A stretch of 6,079 bases of DNA from Deltaproteobacteria bacterium (GTDB lineage Bacteria > Desulfobacterota > Binatia > Binatales > Binataceae): contig DAHZDR010000325.1 of NCBI GenBank assembly GCA_027403435.1, positions 1-6,079 on the forward strand, written 5' to 3'. Shown in pieces: positions 1-5,067 of this stretch; the first letter of the stretch is position 1; each line of letters starts with the position of its first letter. Made by a program: the position numbers and the translations under genes. The notes under the pieces are model-generated. The model did no database searches. It was not told the origin of the DNA and worked only from the letters and a program-made list of their open reading frames with translations.

Positions 1-2116
1 CGGTCGCGTTCCGGCCGCCGCGCTTGCGCCGCCGTGACGCCGGATGCGCCCGGCGCGCGGACCGATGGCGCGCGAACCGATGGCGCGCGCCCGGCGGCGG
101 CTTGAGTAGCGACTCGAGATTGAGTTTGCCGTGCCGCTCGCGGACGACTTCGACGCTGAGTCCGTCCGTGCTCAAACTGTCGATCATCGCCTGTCGCGAC
201 GCCAAATCGGCCATCGCGATCCGCGCGCCGACGCTGTTCCATTTGATCGGCTGCGCGCCACGCCCGGGCATCAGGATTTCAAAGCCGTCGAGCGTGGCCG
301 CGGCCGGCTCCAGATGCAGGTTGAATTTGCCCGGCGCAAAGGCCGCGCGCACGTTGGCCGAGGCGTTGAGCTTGCCCGCCGCGATCTTCGCCGCCAGTAG
401 CGATTGCGCCAAGCCCTGCAGCGCCGGCACGTCGATTTGCGCCAACGTGACGCTGGTCGTCGCCGCCGACCCGGCCAGATCGAGCGCGCCCTGCGCCGCG
501 ATCGTGCCGCCGCCGCTCAACGCCGCGTTGAAGTTGAACGGAATCGGCGGGCCGGCGCCAAGATGGAAATTGCCAACCCGCGCGGCGATCGTCTGAAGCG
601 CCATCGCCATCGGCGCCGGCAACTGATTATCCTGGAGATGGACGGCGCTGTTGGTTACATCGAGCGACACGATTTTAAGGTCGAGCGCCGGCTGACCCGC
701 CGGATTTGGCGCGGGCTTCGCCGCGGGCGCCGGCGATGCGCCAGCGACCGTCGCCGGCGCCGCCTGGGTCAACAGCGGACTGATCGGTGCGGCCGAAGCG
801 GTCGCGCCCGGAACCGGCGATGGCGTCGCGGCTGCCAACGGTGTCGGCGGCGGACCGGAAGTGGCGCCGGCGGGCGGCTGCGGGGCGCCACTGGCCATCC
901 GGGGCGCCGCGGCTGACGGCGCACTCGAAGACGGCTGGGCGGATGGTCCGGACCCCGCGCCGTTTGCCATAAGTTGCGTCAAATTGGTCGTGCCATCGTG
1001 ATTAAGCGTCAAATAGGTGTCAAGTCCATCAACCTTGACCGCGCCCAAATGGATATAACTGTGCAACGGCTCGACATTGTCGAGCGCGAGCGCTAGCCGC
1101 TTGAGTCCGACGAGCGGCGCGCCGTTCGCGTCGCGCACCTCCAACTGGTCCAATCGGACTGAGCCGCCGACACGTATCTGCGCGCCTTGAGGCGCTTGGA
1201 CAAAATGAATCAGCAAATAGCTGGATAAAGCGCCATGCGGTATTGTGATCGGTAATTTACGTGGCAAATAACCGAGATAGCGCGAAATTTCCAGCGATTG
1301 CAGCTTCAGAACCAGCTCCGACTCCGGTTCGGTATTGAACGGCCGCGCCGTCCCCGCGATGCGCAGTGGACTTCCATCGATAACCATCCGCACCTGCGGC
1401 TTGACGTAAACCTTCACGTCGGCCGGCAAATCCGCGACAAACGGAACGTCCAGCACCAGGTCGTCGATAGCATGCCGCTGGGCGAGCACTCGATCGTCAA
1501 AGCTGATCTTGCCGCCGCTAATCCGAATGTTGGAGACGGAAAAGAGAAATGGCTTGGCCGGCTGTGCCGGGGCCGGTTTGGGCGGCGGAACCAGATCGGA
1601 AAAATTGAAGGTATTGGGCGCGGTCCGAACGATATTGATCGCCGGCCGTTCGATCGTAACCTCCTCAATGATTGGCGCGAGATGCCATAGCGAATGCCAC
1701 GACGCTTCGACCTCAAAGCGCTCAACCTCGACGAACGGGCTGGCGCCCTCACGCCCGGCAACACGAAGCTGGCCAATTTCGAGTCGCAGGCGGAACGGAT
1801 TGAAAGCTATCTCTCCAACGCTGACCGGCCGGTTAAGACTCTTCGCCACCGAACCGACCAGCACATGCCGGAGAATTGCCGGAACCGCGAAAAACCCGAC
1901 GCCGGTATAAATTACCAGGGCGATCAGAATTCCGAGGCTCCAGCGGCGCGTCCGGCGCGAGGTGATGATTCCACGCGCACGGGCGGCCGTGCGTCTGCCG
2001 ATTTCCGGAATTTGCACTGGAATTTTGGCTGCGCCGAACGATCCGACAGCGCGCTTCCCTTTCGCCAGACGGCTTCGCGACGGCCGTTCGTTGAAACCGT
2101 CGCGCCTAGTGGACAT
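1..2116 (-). CDS. DUF748 / AsmA-like envelope protein, 3' end missing at left edge
   Basis: I translated the minus strand from ATG at 2116 and found 705 codons with no stop before the window edge, so the gene is 3'-partial. Residues 1-58 are basic and cytoplasmic. A single membrane segment at about 59-81 follows, then the chain is periplasmic. The DUF748 hallmarks are visible: NRPVSVGEIAFNPFRLRLE after the anchor, then EVEASWHSLWHLAPIIEEVTIERP, then a SGGKISFDDR segment, and later LNHDGTTNLTQL. Residues ~383-476 form an Ala/Pro/Ser linker, after which a second AsmA-like beta-rich segment ends in LNLESLLKPPPG (~666-676). AsmA/DUF748 proteins are periplasm-spanning proteins linked to outer-membrane biogenesis or lipid transport; a specific role cannot be read here. 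Neither ATG 2116 nor an alternative GTG at 2017 has a clear ribosome binding site; in-frame stop TAA at 2149 limits the upstream extent. The last ~30 residues (677-705) turn strongly Arg-rich and may be frameshifted. Confidence 0.85.
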   Translation of the reverse strand, partial: MSTRRDGFNERPSRSRLAKGKRAVGSFGAAKIPVQIPEIGRRTAARARGIITSRRTRRWSLGILIALVIYTGVGFFAVPAILRHVLVGSVAKSLNRPVSVGEIAFNPFRLRLEIGQLRVAGREGASPFVEVERFEVEASWHSLWHLAPIIEEVTIERPAINIVRTAPNTFNFSDLVPPPKPAPAQPAKPFLFSVSNIRISGGKISFDDRVLAQRHAIDDLVLDVPFVADLPADVKVYVKPQVRMVIDGSPLRIAGTARPFNTEPESELVLKLQSLEISRYLGYLPRKLPITIPHGALSSYLLIHFVQAPQGAQIRVGGSVRLDQLEVRDANGAPLVGLKRLALALDNVEPLHSYIHLGAVKVDGLDTYLTLNHDGTTNLTQLMANGAGSGPSAQPSSSAPSAAAPRMASGAPQPPAGATSGPPPTPLAAATPSPVPGATASAAPISPLLTQAAPATVAGASPAPAAKPAPNPAGQPALDLKIVSLDVTNSAVHLQDNQLPAPMAMALQTIAARVGNFHLGAGPPIPFNFNAALSGGGTIAAQGALDLAGSAATTSVTLAQIDVPALQGLAQSLLAAKIAAGKLNASANVRAAFAPGKFNLHLEPAAATLDGFEILMPGRGAQPIKWNSVGARIAMADLASRQAMIDSLSTDGLSVEVVRERHGKLNLESLLKPPPGARHRFARHRSARRAHPASRRRKRGGRNAT
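52..89. repeat. 15-nt period tandem repeat at the 3' part of the DUF748 gene
   Basis: The 14-mer ACCGATGGCGCGCG occurs at 61-74 and again at 76-89, a 15-nt period. A third, partial copy (GGCGCGCG) lies at 52-59. On the coding (minus) strand this gives a five-residue period. In the current reading frame it yields ARHRF/ARHRS; shifted by one it yields RAPSV/RAPSV/RAPGA, a more typical low-complexity linker. The repeat is therefore informative about the suspected frameshift next to it. Confidence 0.75.
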
Positions 2117-2326
2117 ACCATACGGGCTGGCGTCCAATCCACTGGATTATGCGTGCGGATCGCGGCCGTAACGCAAATTCGCGGCCGGCGGCGCCGATGA
2201 TAGATCGTGGCCGGCCAACGCCACCCAATCCCTCGACCAGAGGTCGGCAAGTTTTTTCCGCCATCCGATGAATATTTCGCTTTGGCCCTCGTCGAACAGT
2301 ATTGGAAGCGGTTGCCAAGGCCGCTA

Positions 2327-2433
2327 CCCGACCGCAACCTCCTCCCTGCGGTAGGGGCCGTCCGTCGCAAGACGGGCGGTTAAAGGCGGGCGTTAGGGAG
2401 ACTCCCCCCTCCCTAAACTGCCCGCCTTTTTTT
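2327..2433 (+). ncRNA. Candidate small regulatory RNA with anti-Shine-Dalgarno loop
   Basis: Three helices are packed nearly end to end and finish with an intrinsic terminator. Hairpin 1 pairs 2331-2336 (ACCGCA) with 2347-2352 (TGCGGT), extended by CCC/GGG (2327-2329 with 2354-2356) across a G-A mismatch. It exposes the ten-base loop ACCTCCTCCC (2337-2346). Hairpin 2 pairs 2358-2366 with 2371-2379, nine pairs including one G-U, closed by the GNRA-type tetraloop GCAA (2367-2370). Hairpin 3 is the terminator at 2382-2433. One base separates hairpins 1 and 2, and two bases separate 2 and 3. The CCUCCUCCC loop is complementary to ribosome binding sites and is the motif known from alphaproteobacterial cuckoo/CcsR small RNAs. 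The 5' end is unknown; AGTATT at 2298-2303 is a poor -10 candidate with no good -35. It could instead be a leader or a genomic repeat. Confidence 0.5.
2382..2433 (+). terminator. Strong rho-independent terminator, plus strand
   Basis: The outer stem AAAGGCGGGC (2382-2391) pairs with GCCCGCCTTT (2420-2429). The inner stem TTAGGGAG (2393-2400) pairs perfectly with CTCCCTAA (2409-2416), with a small internal loop (G2392 against 2417-2419). The apical loop ACTCCCCC is at 2401-2408. Seven T follow the GC-rich stem at 2427-2433, so termination is directed for plus-strand transcripts; the left flank has only AAA, so it is not clearly bidirectional. No plus-strand protein gene ends upstream, implying that a non-coding transcript ends here. 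Confidence 0.85.
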
Positions 2434-2467
2434 ATTTCCCTCGCTGGCCAAGCTTCATTTATTCCGT

Positions 2468-2507
2468 TCTATAAGTCATGAAGCCGCTTTATAAGCTCTG
2501 AATCCGC
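2468..2507. repeat. Two degenerate 20-bp direct repeats containing TATAAG
   Basis: Positions 2468-2487 and 2488-2507 align in tandem with 15 of 20 bases identical; both contain TATAAG followed by TGAA and CCGC. They lie in a locally AT-richer pocket between the terminator and the lipoprotein gene. TATAAG resembles a -10 box, but neither copy has a convincing -35 at standard spacing. They could be promoter elements or protein-binding boxes, or chance. Confidence 0.3.
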
Positions 2508-2644
2508 CTGAACCCAGCCGATTTCGGCCACGCCAGCTTTCCGTATCGGACGGGCGCATTGGCCGCCCCGACGCGTCCGCGGGATGCGGCAGGCTGCACA
2601 TGCCCAGGCGTGCGGATTTAGCCGCCATTGCGGCCGGAGCTTGC

Positions 2645-2673
2645 TTGACATGTCAACGGAGCGCCGTCATAGC
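2645..2673 (+). promoter_or_regulatory. Consensus -35 inside a perfect palindrome, upstream of the lipoprotein gene
   Basis: TTGACATGTCAA at 2645-2656 is a perfect 12-bp palindrome whose left half is the consensus sigma-70 -35 TTGACA (2645-2650). At a 17-bp spacing the -10 would be CATAGC (2668-2673), which matches the consensus at only three positions. If used, transcription would begin almost at the ATG at 2684, giving a nearly leaderless mRNA. The palindrome would let a dimeric repressor occlude the -35. The core TGACATGTCA recurs at 4236-4245. Confidence 0.4.
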
Positions 2674-2683
2674 TGAACGCGCA

Positions 2684-3364
2684 ATGAAATCGTGGCGTCG
2701 ATGTATAACAATCATACCGGTGCTGGCGGGACTGGCGTCGGCGGTGCTCCTGAGTTGCGGCGGCGGTTCCAGCGGTACGGTCGCCCTGGGGATTCCGACC
2801 ACGCTCTTTGCCGTCCTGGTATGCACCGGGGCGCCGCCGACGCCGATACAAACGCCGACGCCAACCAAAGGCGCCACAAGAACGCCAACGCCGACACCAA
2901 CGCCTCAATGCTCGCCGGTGACGTCGGCGGCAATCTGCATCCCGAACAACACCGCGCCGTTTTGCAATACCGCGCCGACGCCGCCGACCACGCTACAGTT
3001 CAACGCCCAAGGCGCCTTTACCACGCGCAATCCCAAGGCGCGATACGCCTATCGCGACGTCACCAACAACGCCAGCACCGTGTGGAATCCGTTCGGGAGC
3101 AACCCCCCAAATTTTACCGGGCAACTGGTCTATGTCGGCAACGGCATGTTCGCCGCGCTGCAGCCAACGAACTCGGCTGGATGCGCCTGCTTTAACGTGA
3201 CTGACGCGGGAATCGCGAGCCAAAGCGTGCTGGTTGGAGTCAACCAGGATGCCTCCAACTGCACGACGCCGTGTCTGCAGGTTCCGACCAACACGCCGAC
3301 TCCCGCAAGCCGGATGTCGCCGGCCGACGGCCAAACCAACGACCCTGCGGGTCAGGCGCCGTAG
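2684..3364 (+). CDS. Secreted cysteine-rich lipoprotein with Thr-Pro linker
   Basis: The product is 226 residues. ATG 2684 is chosen because it gives a textbook lipoprotein signal: MKSWRR, a hydrophobic stretch (~8-23), and lipobox LLSC with the lipidated Cys25. An in-frame ATG at 2600 would add 28 residues that resemble no signal and would bury the candidate promoter. After the Cys comes a GGGSSG spacer, a Thr/Pro-rich linker (~51-74, with TPTPTPTP), then a globular part (~76-200) with aromatic residues (YAYRDV, TVWNPFG, GQLVYVGNGMF). Eight cysteines follow the lipidated one (47, 76, 85, 94, 167, 169, 193, 197), an even number compatible with disulfides outside the cytoplasm. A short second Thr-Pro tract lies near the C-terminus. 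I recognise no family, so the function is unknown. The ribosome binding site is weak. A small hairpin GACCC-TGC-GGGTC (3341-3353) lies at the 3' end without a T-tract. Confidence 0.75.
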   Translation: MKSWRRCITIIPVLAGLASAVLLSCGGGSSGTVALGIPTTLFAVLVCTGAPPTPIQTPTPTKGATRTPTPTPTPQCSPVTSAAICIPNNTAPFCNTAPTPPTTLQFNAQGAFTTRNPKARYAYRDVTNNASTVWNPFGSNPPNFTGQLVYVGNGMFAALQPTNSAGCACFNVTDAGIASQSVLVGVNQDASNCTTPCLQVPTNTPTPASRMSPADGQTNDPAGQAP

Positions 3365-3375
3365 GCGGCTGGTGC

Positions 3376-3517
3376 GGATTGCGCACTATCGGCGCCGCCG
3401 GTCCGTCGGCGCGCGCCAGCGAAATGCGGTCCGGCGTGGTTGCCGGTTCGGCGGCTGAAAGGCGGCGCAATCCGGCGCGCGAAGCTGGTTTGACTCCACG
3501 CGCCGGCGCCGATAGTG
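3376..3517. repeat. Nested inverted repeats between the lipoprotein and tetR genes
   Basis: CACTATCGGCGCCG (3384-3397) is an exact inverted match to CGGCGCCGATAGTG (3504-3517), giving 14-bp arms 106 nt apart. An overlapping second pair, GGATTGCGC (3376-3384) with GCGCAATCC (3465-3473), gives 9-bp arms. The two pairings cross and so cannot both form in a simple fold. Between them sits a 10-bp palindrome GGCGCGCGCC (3408-3417). No target-site duplication is visible around the 14-bp arms, so a mobile-element origin is not supported. Confidence 0.55.
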
Positions 3518-3528
3518 TCCCGCACTAT
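3490..3528 (+). promoter_or_regulatory. Candidate promoter and TetR operator for the tetR-HAD-larA-like operon
   Basis: A -35-like TTGACT (3490-3495, five of six consensus bases) is followed by GATAGT (3511-3516, 15-bp spacer) or TAGTGT (3513-3518, 17-bp spacer) as possible -10. Overlapping it is an inverted repeat ATAGTG-TCCCG-CACTAT (3512-3528), 8 bp before the tetR start codon. TetR-family dimers typically bind short palindromes of this size over their own promoter, so autoregulation is the natural reading. The assignment rests on position and symmetry only. Confidence 0.45.
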
Positions 3529-3536
3529 AGGTACTG

Positions 3537-4238
3537 ATGGAACGACAAGCCCGGCGCGAGCAGGTACTGCATCACGCGAAGCATCTCTTCGCGCGCAAAG
3601 GCTACCATCGCACCAATATCGCCGATATTATCTCGCGGTCGCGGATCGCGCGCGGCACCTTCTATCTGTACTTCCAGAATAAGCGCGATATTTTCGCGGA
3701 ATTGCTGGCGCAGACGCTGAGCGAACTGCGCTCCCGGATTCAACGGCTGCGCATGGGACCGGACCAGCCGAACCCCGCCGAGCAGTTGCGCGCCAACCTG
3801 CGCCGGGTGCTCGCGTTCGTGCTCGATGAACGCGAATTGACCGATATTCTGCTGAATCATTCGACCGGCTTCGATCGCGAACTTGACGAGCAAATCGTGG
3901 ATTTTTACGAACGCGTGACCGATCAGATTCAACGTTCGCTCGATCTCGGGATCGAGATGAACCTGGTGCGGCGCTGCGATACGCGGGCGGTCGCCTATTG
4001 TATTCTCGGCGGAATCAAGGAAATCGTCGGGCAGTTGTCGCGTAATCGGCGCGACGACGTGGTGGCGCTGGCGGAGGAAATTCTGAATTTTGGACTGCGC
4101 GGCGTGGCGCGGCCGGAATTGCTCGAAACGGTAGGCCAGGAACCGGCGGCGAATCCGGCGGAAATCGGCGGCGGCTTCAGCTCGAGCGTGAAGGCGGCGA
4201 CAGGGGCAGGCCAGTTTTTTCGGCCGAAAGTAGACTGA
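3537..4238 (+). CDS. TetR/AcrR family transcriptional regulator
   Basis: The product is 233 residues, a normal length for the family. The N-terminal TetR DNA-binding domain spans ~8-54: the helix AKHLFARKGYHRTNIADI leads into the helix-turn-helix, and the recognition-helix signature GTFYLYFQNKRDIF (40-53) is a near-canonical match. Residues ~75-215 form the helical ligand-binding and dimerisation domain, which is too variable to reveal the ligand. A short AGG (3529-3531) precedes ATG 3537 at usable distance. It is the first gene of a tight cluster; its TGA (4236-4238) is followed after one base by the next ATG. It is expected to act as a cytoplasmic repressor of its own operon, released by a small molecule. 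Which of the two palindromes nearby (3512-3528 or the TGACATGTCA type) it binds is not decided by the sequence. Confidence 0.93.
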   Translation: MERQARREQVLHHAKHLFARKGYHRTNIADIISRSRIARGTFYLYFQNKRDIFAELLAQTLSELRSRIQRLRMGPDQPNPAEQLRANLRRVLAFVLDERELTDILLNHSTGFDRELDEQIVDFYERVTDQIQRSLDLGIEMNLVRRCDTRAVAYCILGGIKEIVGQLSRNRRDDVVALAEEILNFGLRGVARPELLETVGQEPAANPAEIGGGFSSSVKAATGAGQFFRPKVD

Positions 4239-4247
4239 CATGTCAGT
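4234..4247. promoter_or_regulatory. Perfect 14-bp palindrome across the tetR stop / HAD start
   Basis: ACTGACATGTCAGT reads the same on both strands and contains the tetR stop codon and the ATG of the next gene. Its 10-bp core TGACATGTCA (4236-4245) is identical to the core of the palindrome at 2645-2656 (core 2646-2655). It may be a protein-binding site, although its place at the codon junction constrains several of its bases and coincidence is possible. Confidence 0.35.
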
Positions 4248-5067
4248 TTTTAGAGGCGACGGCCGAACGCCCGGCCGACGGCGCGCGGCCGCCGCAACTT
4301 CCGGCGCCAAAGCGCAGCCGCGCCGCGGCGCCGCGTTCTACGACGTTGACGGCACCTTAATCGATCTCAATCTGCTCCATTCGGCGCTGTTCGTCTTCAG
4401 CAATATCGGCGAATGGAGCGGCCGGATTGGCTATATGGCCAGTTTCGCGGCAAGATTGCCCGCGCTTTATCTGGCCGAGCGCCGCGATCGTTACCTGCTC
4501 AACGTCGTCCTGTTCGAAACCTTCAAGGGGGTTTCGCGCGATCGCCTGTTCACGCTCGGCGAAGAGTATTGCGATCGCGTCATGATGGGCCATCTCTACC
4601 CGCGCGCGGCCGAACTGATCGAAGCGAATCGCGCCGCCGGCATCGAGCCGGTGCTGGTGACCGGCTCGCCCGATTTTATCGTCGCGCCGTTCGCCCAGCG
4701 CCTCGGCGTCAAGGACTGGGTGGCGAACCAGCTGGTCTTCAGCCGGGGACGCGCCACCGGACGGCTGCACGCGCCGGTGATGGCGGGCGACGCCAAGGCC
4801 GCATGGTGCGCCGAATACTGTGCGCGCAACGAAATCAATTTGGCGGATTGCTGGGGCTACGCGGATTCCCATTACGACCTGCCGTTTCTTGCCGTGATGG
4901 GCCATCCGGTGGCCGTAAACCCGACACGGCGGCTGGCGGCGACGGCCGCAGCGCGCCAATGGCCGTTAATCCGCTTCGAGAAGGGCGAATCGCGGCGCGC
5001 GGTCGCCGGACTCGACCGCGAGGCGGTCGGCGAATGGCTGGAGAGGAAACTGAATGGCGCGGCCTGA
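4240..5067 (+). CDS. HAD-superfamily IB hydrolase (SerB-like phosphatase)
   Basis: The product is 275 residues with all four HAD motifs. Motif I is FYDVDGTLI with nucleophile Asp35 and acid/base Asp37; motif II is LVTGSP with Thr141; motif III is Lys186; motif IV is YADSHYDLPFL with Asp209 and Asp213 for Mg2+. A helical C1-type cap lies between motifs I and II (~45-120). This is the subclass IB layout shared with phosphoserine phosphatase. However, the glutamate nine residues after the nucleophile that binds the serine amino group in SerB is Asn44 here, so a phosphoserine substrate is unlikely. The family hydrolyses phosphomonoesters in the cytoplasm; the true substrate is unknown. Residues 1-30 are a basic, low-complexity extension, so a later start is conceivable but no better one is visible. 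It is translationally coupled to tetR (1-nt gap) and overlaps the next gene by 14 nt. Confidence 0.9.
   Translation: MSVFRGDGRTPGRRRAAAATSGAKAQPRRGAAFYDVDGTLIDLNLLHSALFVFSNIGEWSGRIGYMASFAARLPALYLAERRDRYLLNVVLFETFKGVSRDRLFTLGEEYCDRVMMGHLYPRAAELIEANRAAGIEPVLVTGSPDFIVAPFAQRLGVKDWVANQLVFSRGRATGRLHAPVMAGDAKAAWCAEYCARNEINLADCWGYADSHYDLPFLAVMGHPVAVNPTRRLAATAAARQWPLIRFEKGESRRAVAGLDREAVGEWLERKLNGAA

Larger units (their letters stand above)
2117..2683. other. 567-base divergent intergenic region
   Basis: This stretch separates the minus-strand DUF748 gene from the plus-strand lipoprotein gene and should hold promoters for both. No open frame here looks like a protein. From left to right I see: a perfect palindrome TGGCCGGCCA at 2208-2217; a minus-strand -10-like TATCAT (complement of 2197-2202) without a well-placed -35; a short hairpin CGACC-AGA-GGTCG (2234-2246) followed by T6 at 2252-2257, at best a weak plus-strand terminator; the three-hairpin RNA candidate 2327-2433; two degenerate 20-bp direct repeats each with TATAAG (2468-2507); and the palindrome with a consensus -35 at 2645-2656. 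The portion 2508-2640 shows nothing I can interpret. Confidence 0.6.

Noticed and set aside
404..916. Plus-strand frame rich in Arg opposite the DUF748 gene
   Set aside because: The composition is typical of an antisense shadow, and the minus-strand DUF748 frame is continuous through it with family motifs.
2208..2217. TGGCCGGCCA palindrome as an operator
   Set aside because: Short GC-only palindromes are common in DNA of this composition and nothing else marks this one.
2234..2257. Hairpin CGACC-AGA-GGTCG with a nearby T6 run as a terminator
   Set aside because: The stem is only five pairs and five bases separate it from the T run; no plus-strand gene precedes it. Noted within the intergenic entry only.
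1694..2370. Overlapping frames on both strands around the DUF748 start (1694-2200 plus, 1924-2370 minus)
   Set aside because: The DUF748 frame on the minus strand explains this DNA with a basic N-terminus and a membrane anchor; the alternatives have neither motifs nor ribosome binding sites.
3384..3517. Small transposable element (MITE) bounded by 14-bp inverted repeats
   Set aside because: There is no target-site duplication at the borders and only one copy in the window; regulatory structure fits the position better.
3525..4310. Minus-strand open frame (261 codons) opposite tetR
   Set aside because: The plus strand carries an unmistakable TetR helix-turn-helix; the antisense product has no recognisable features.
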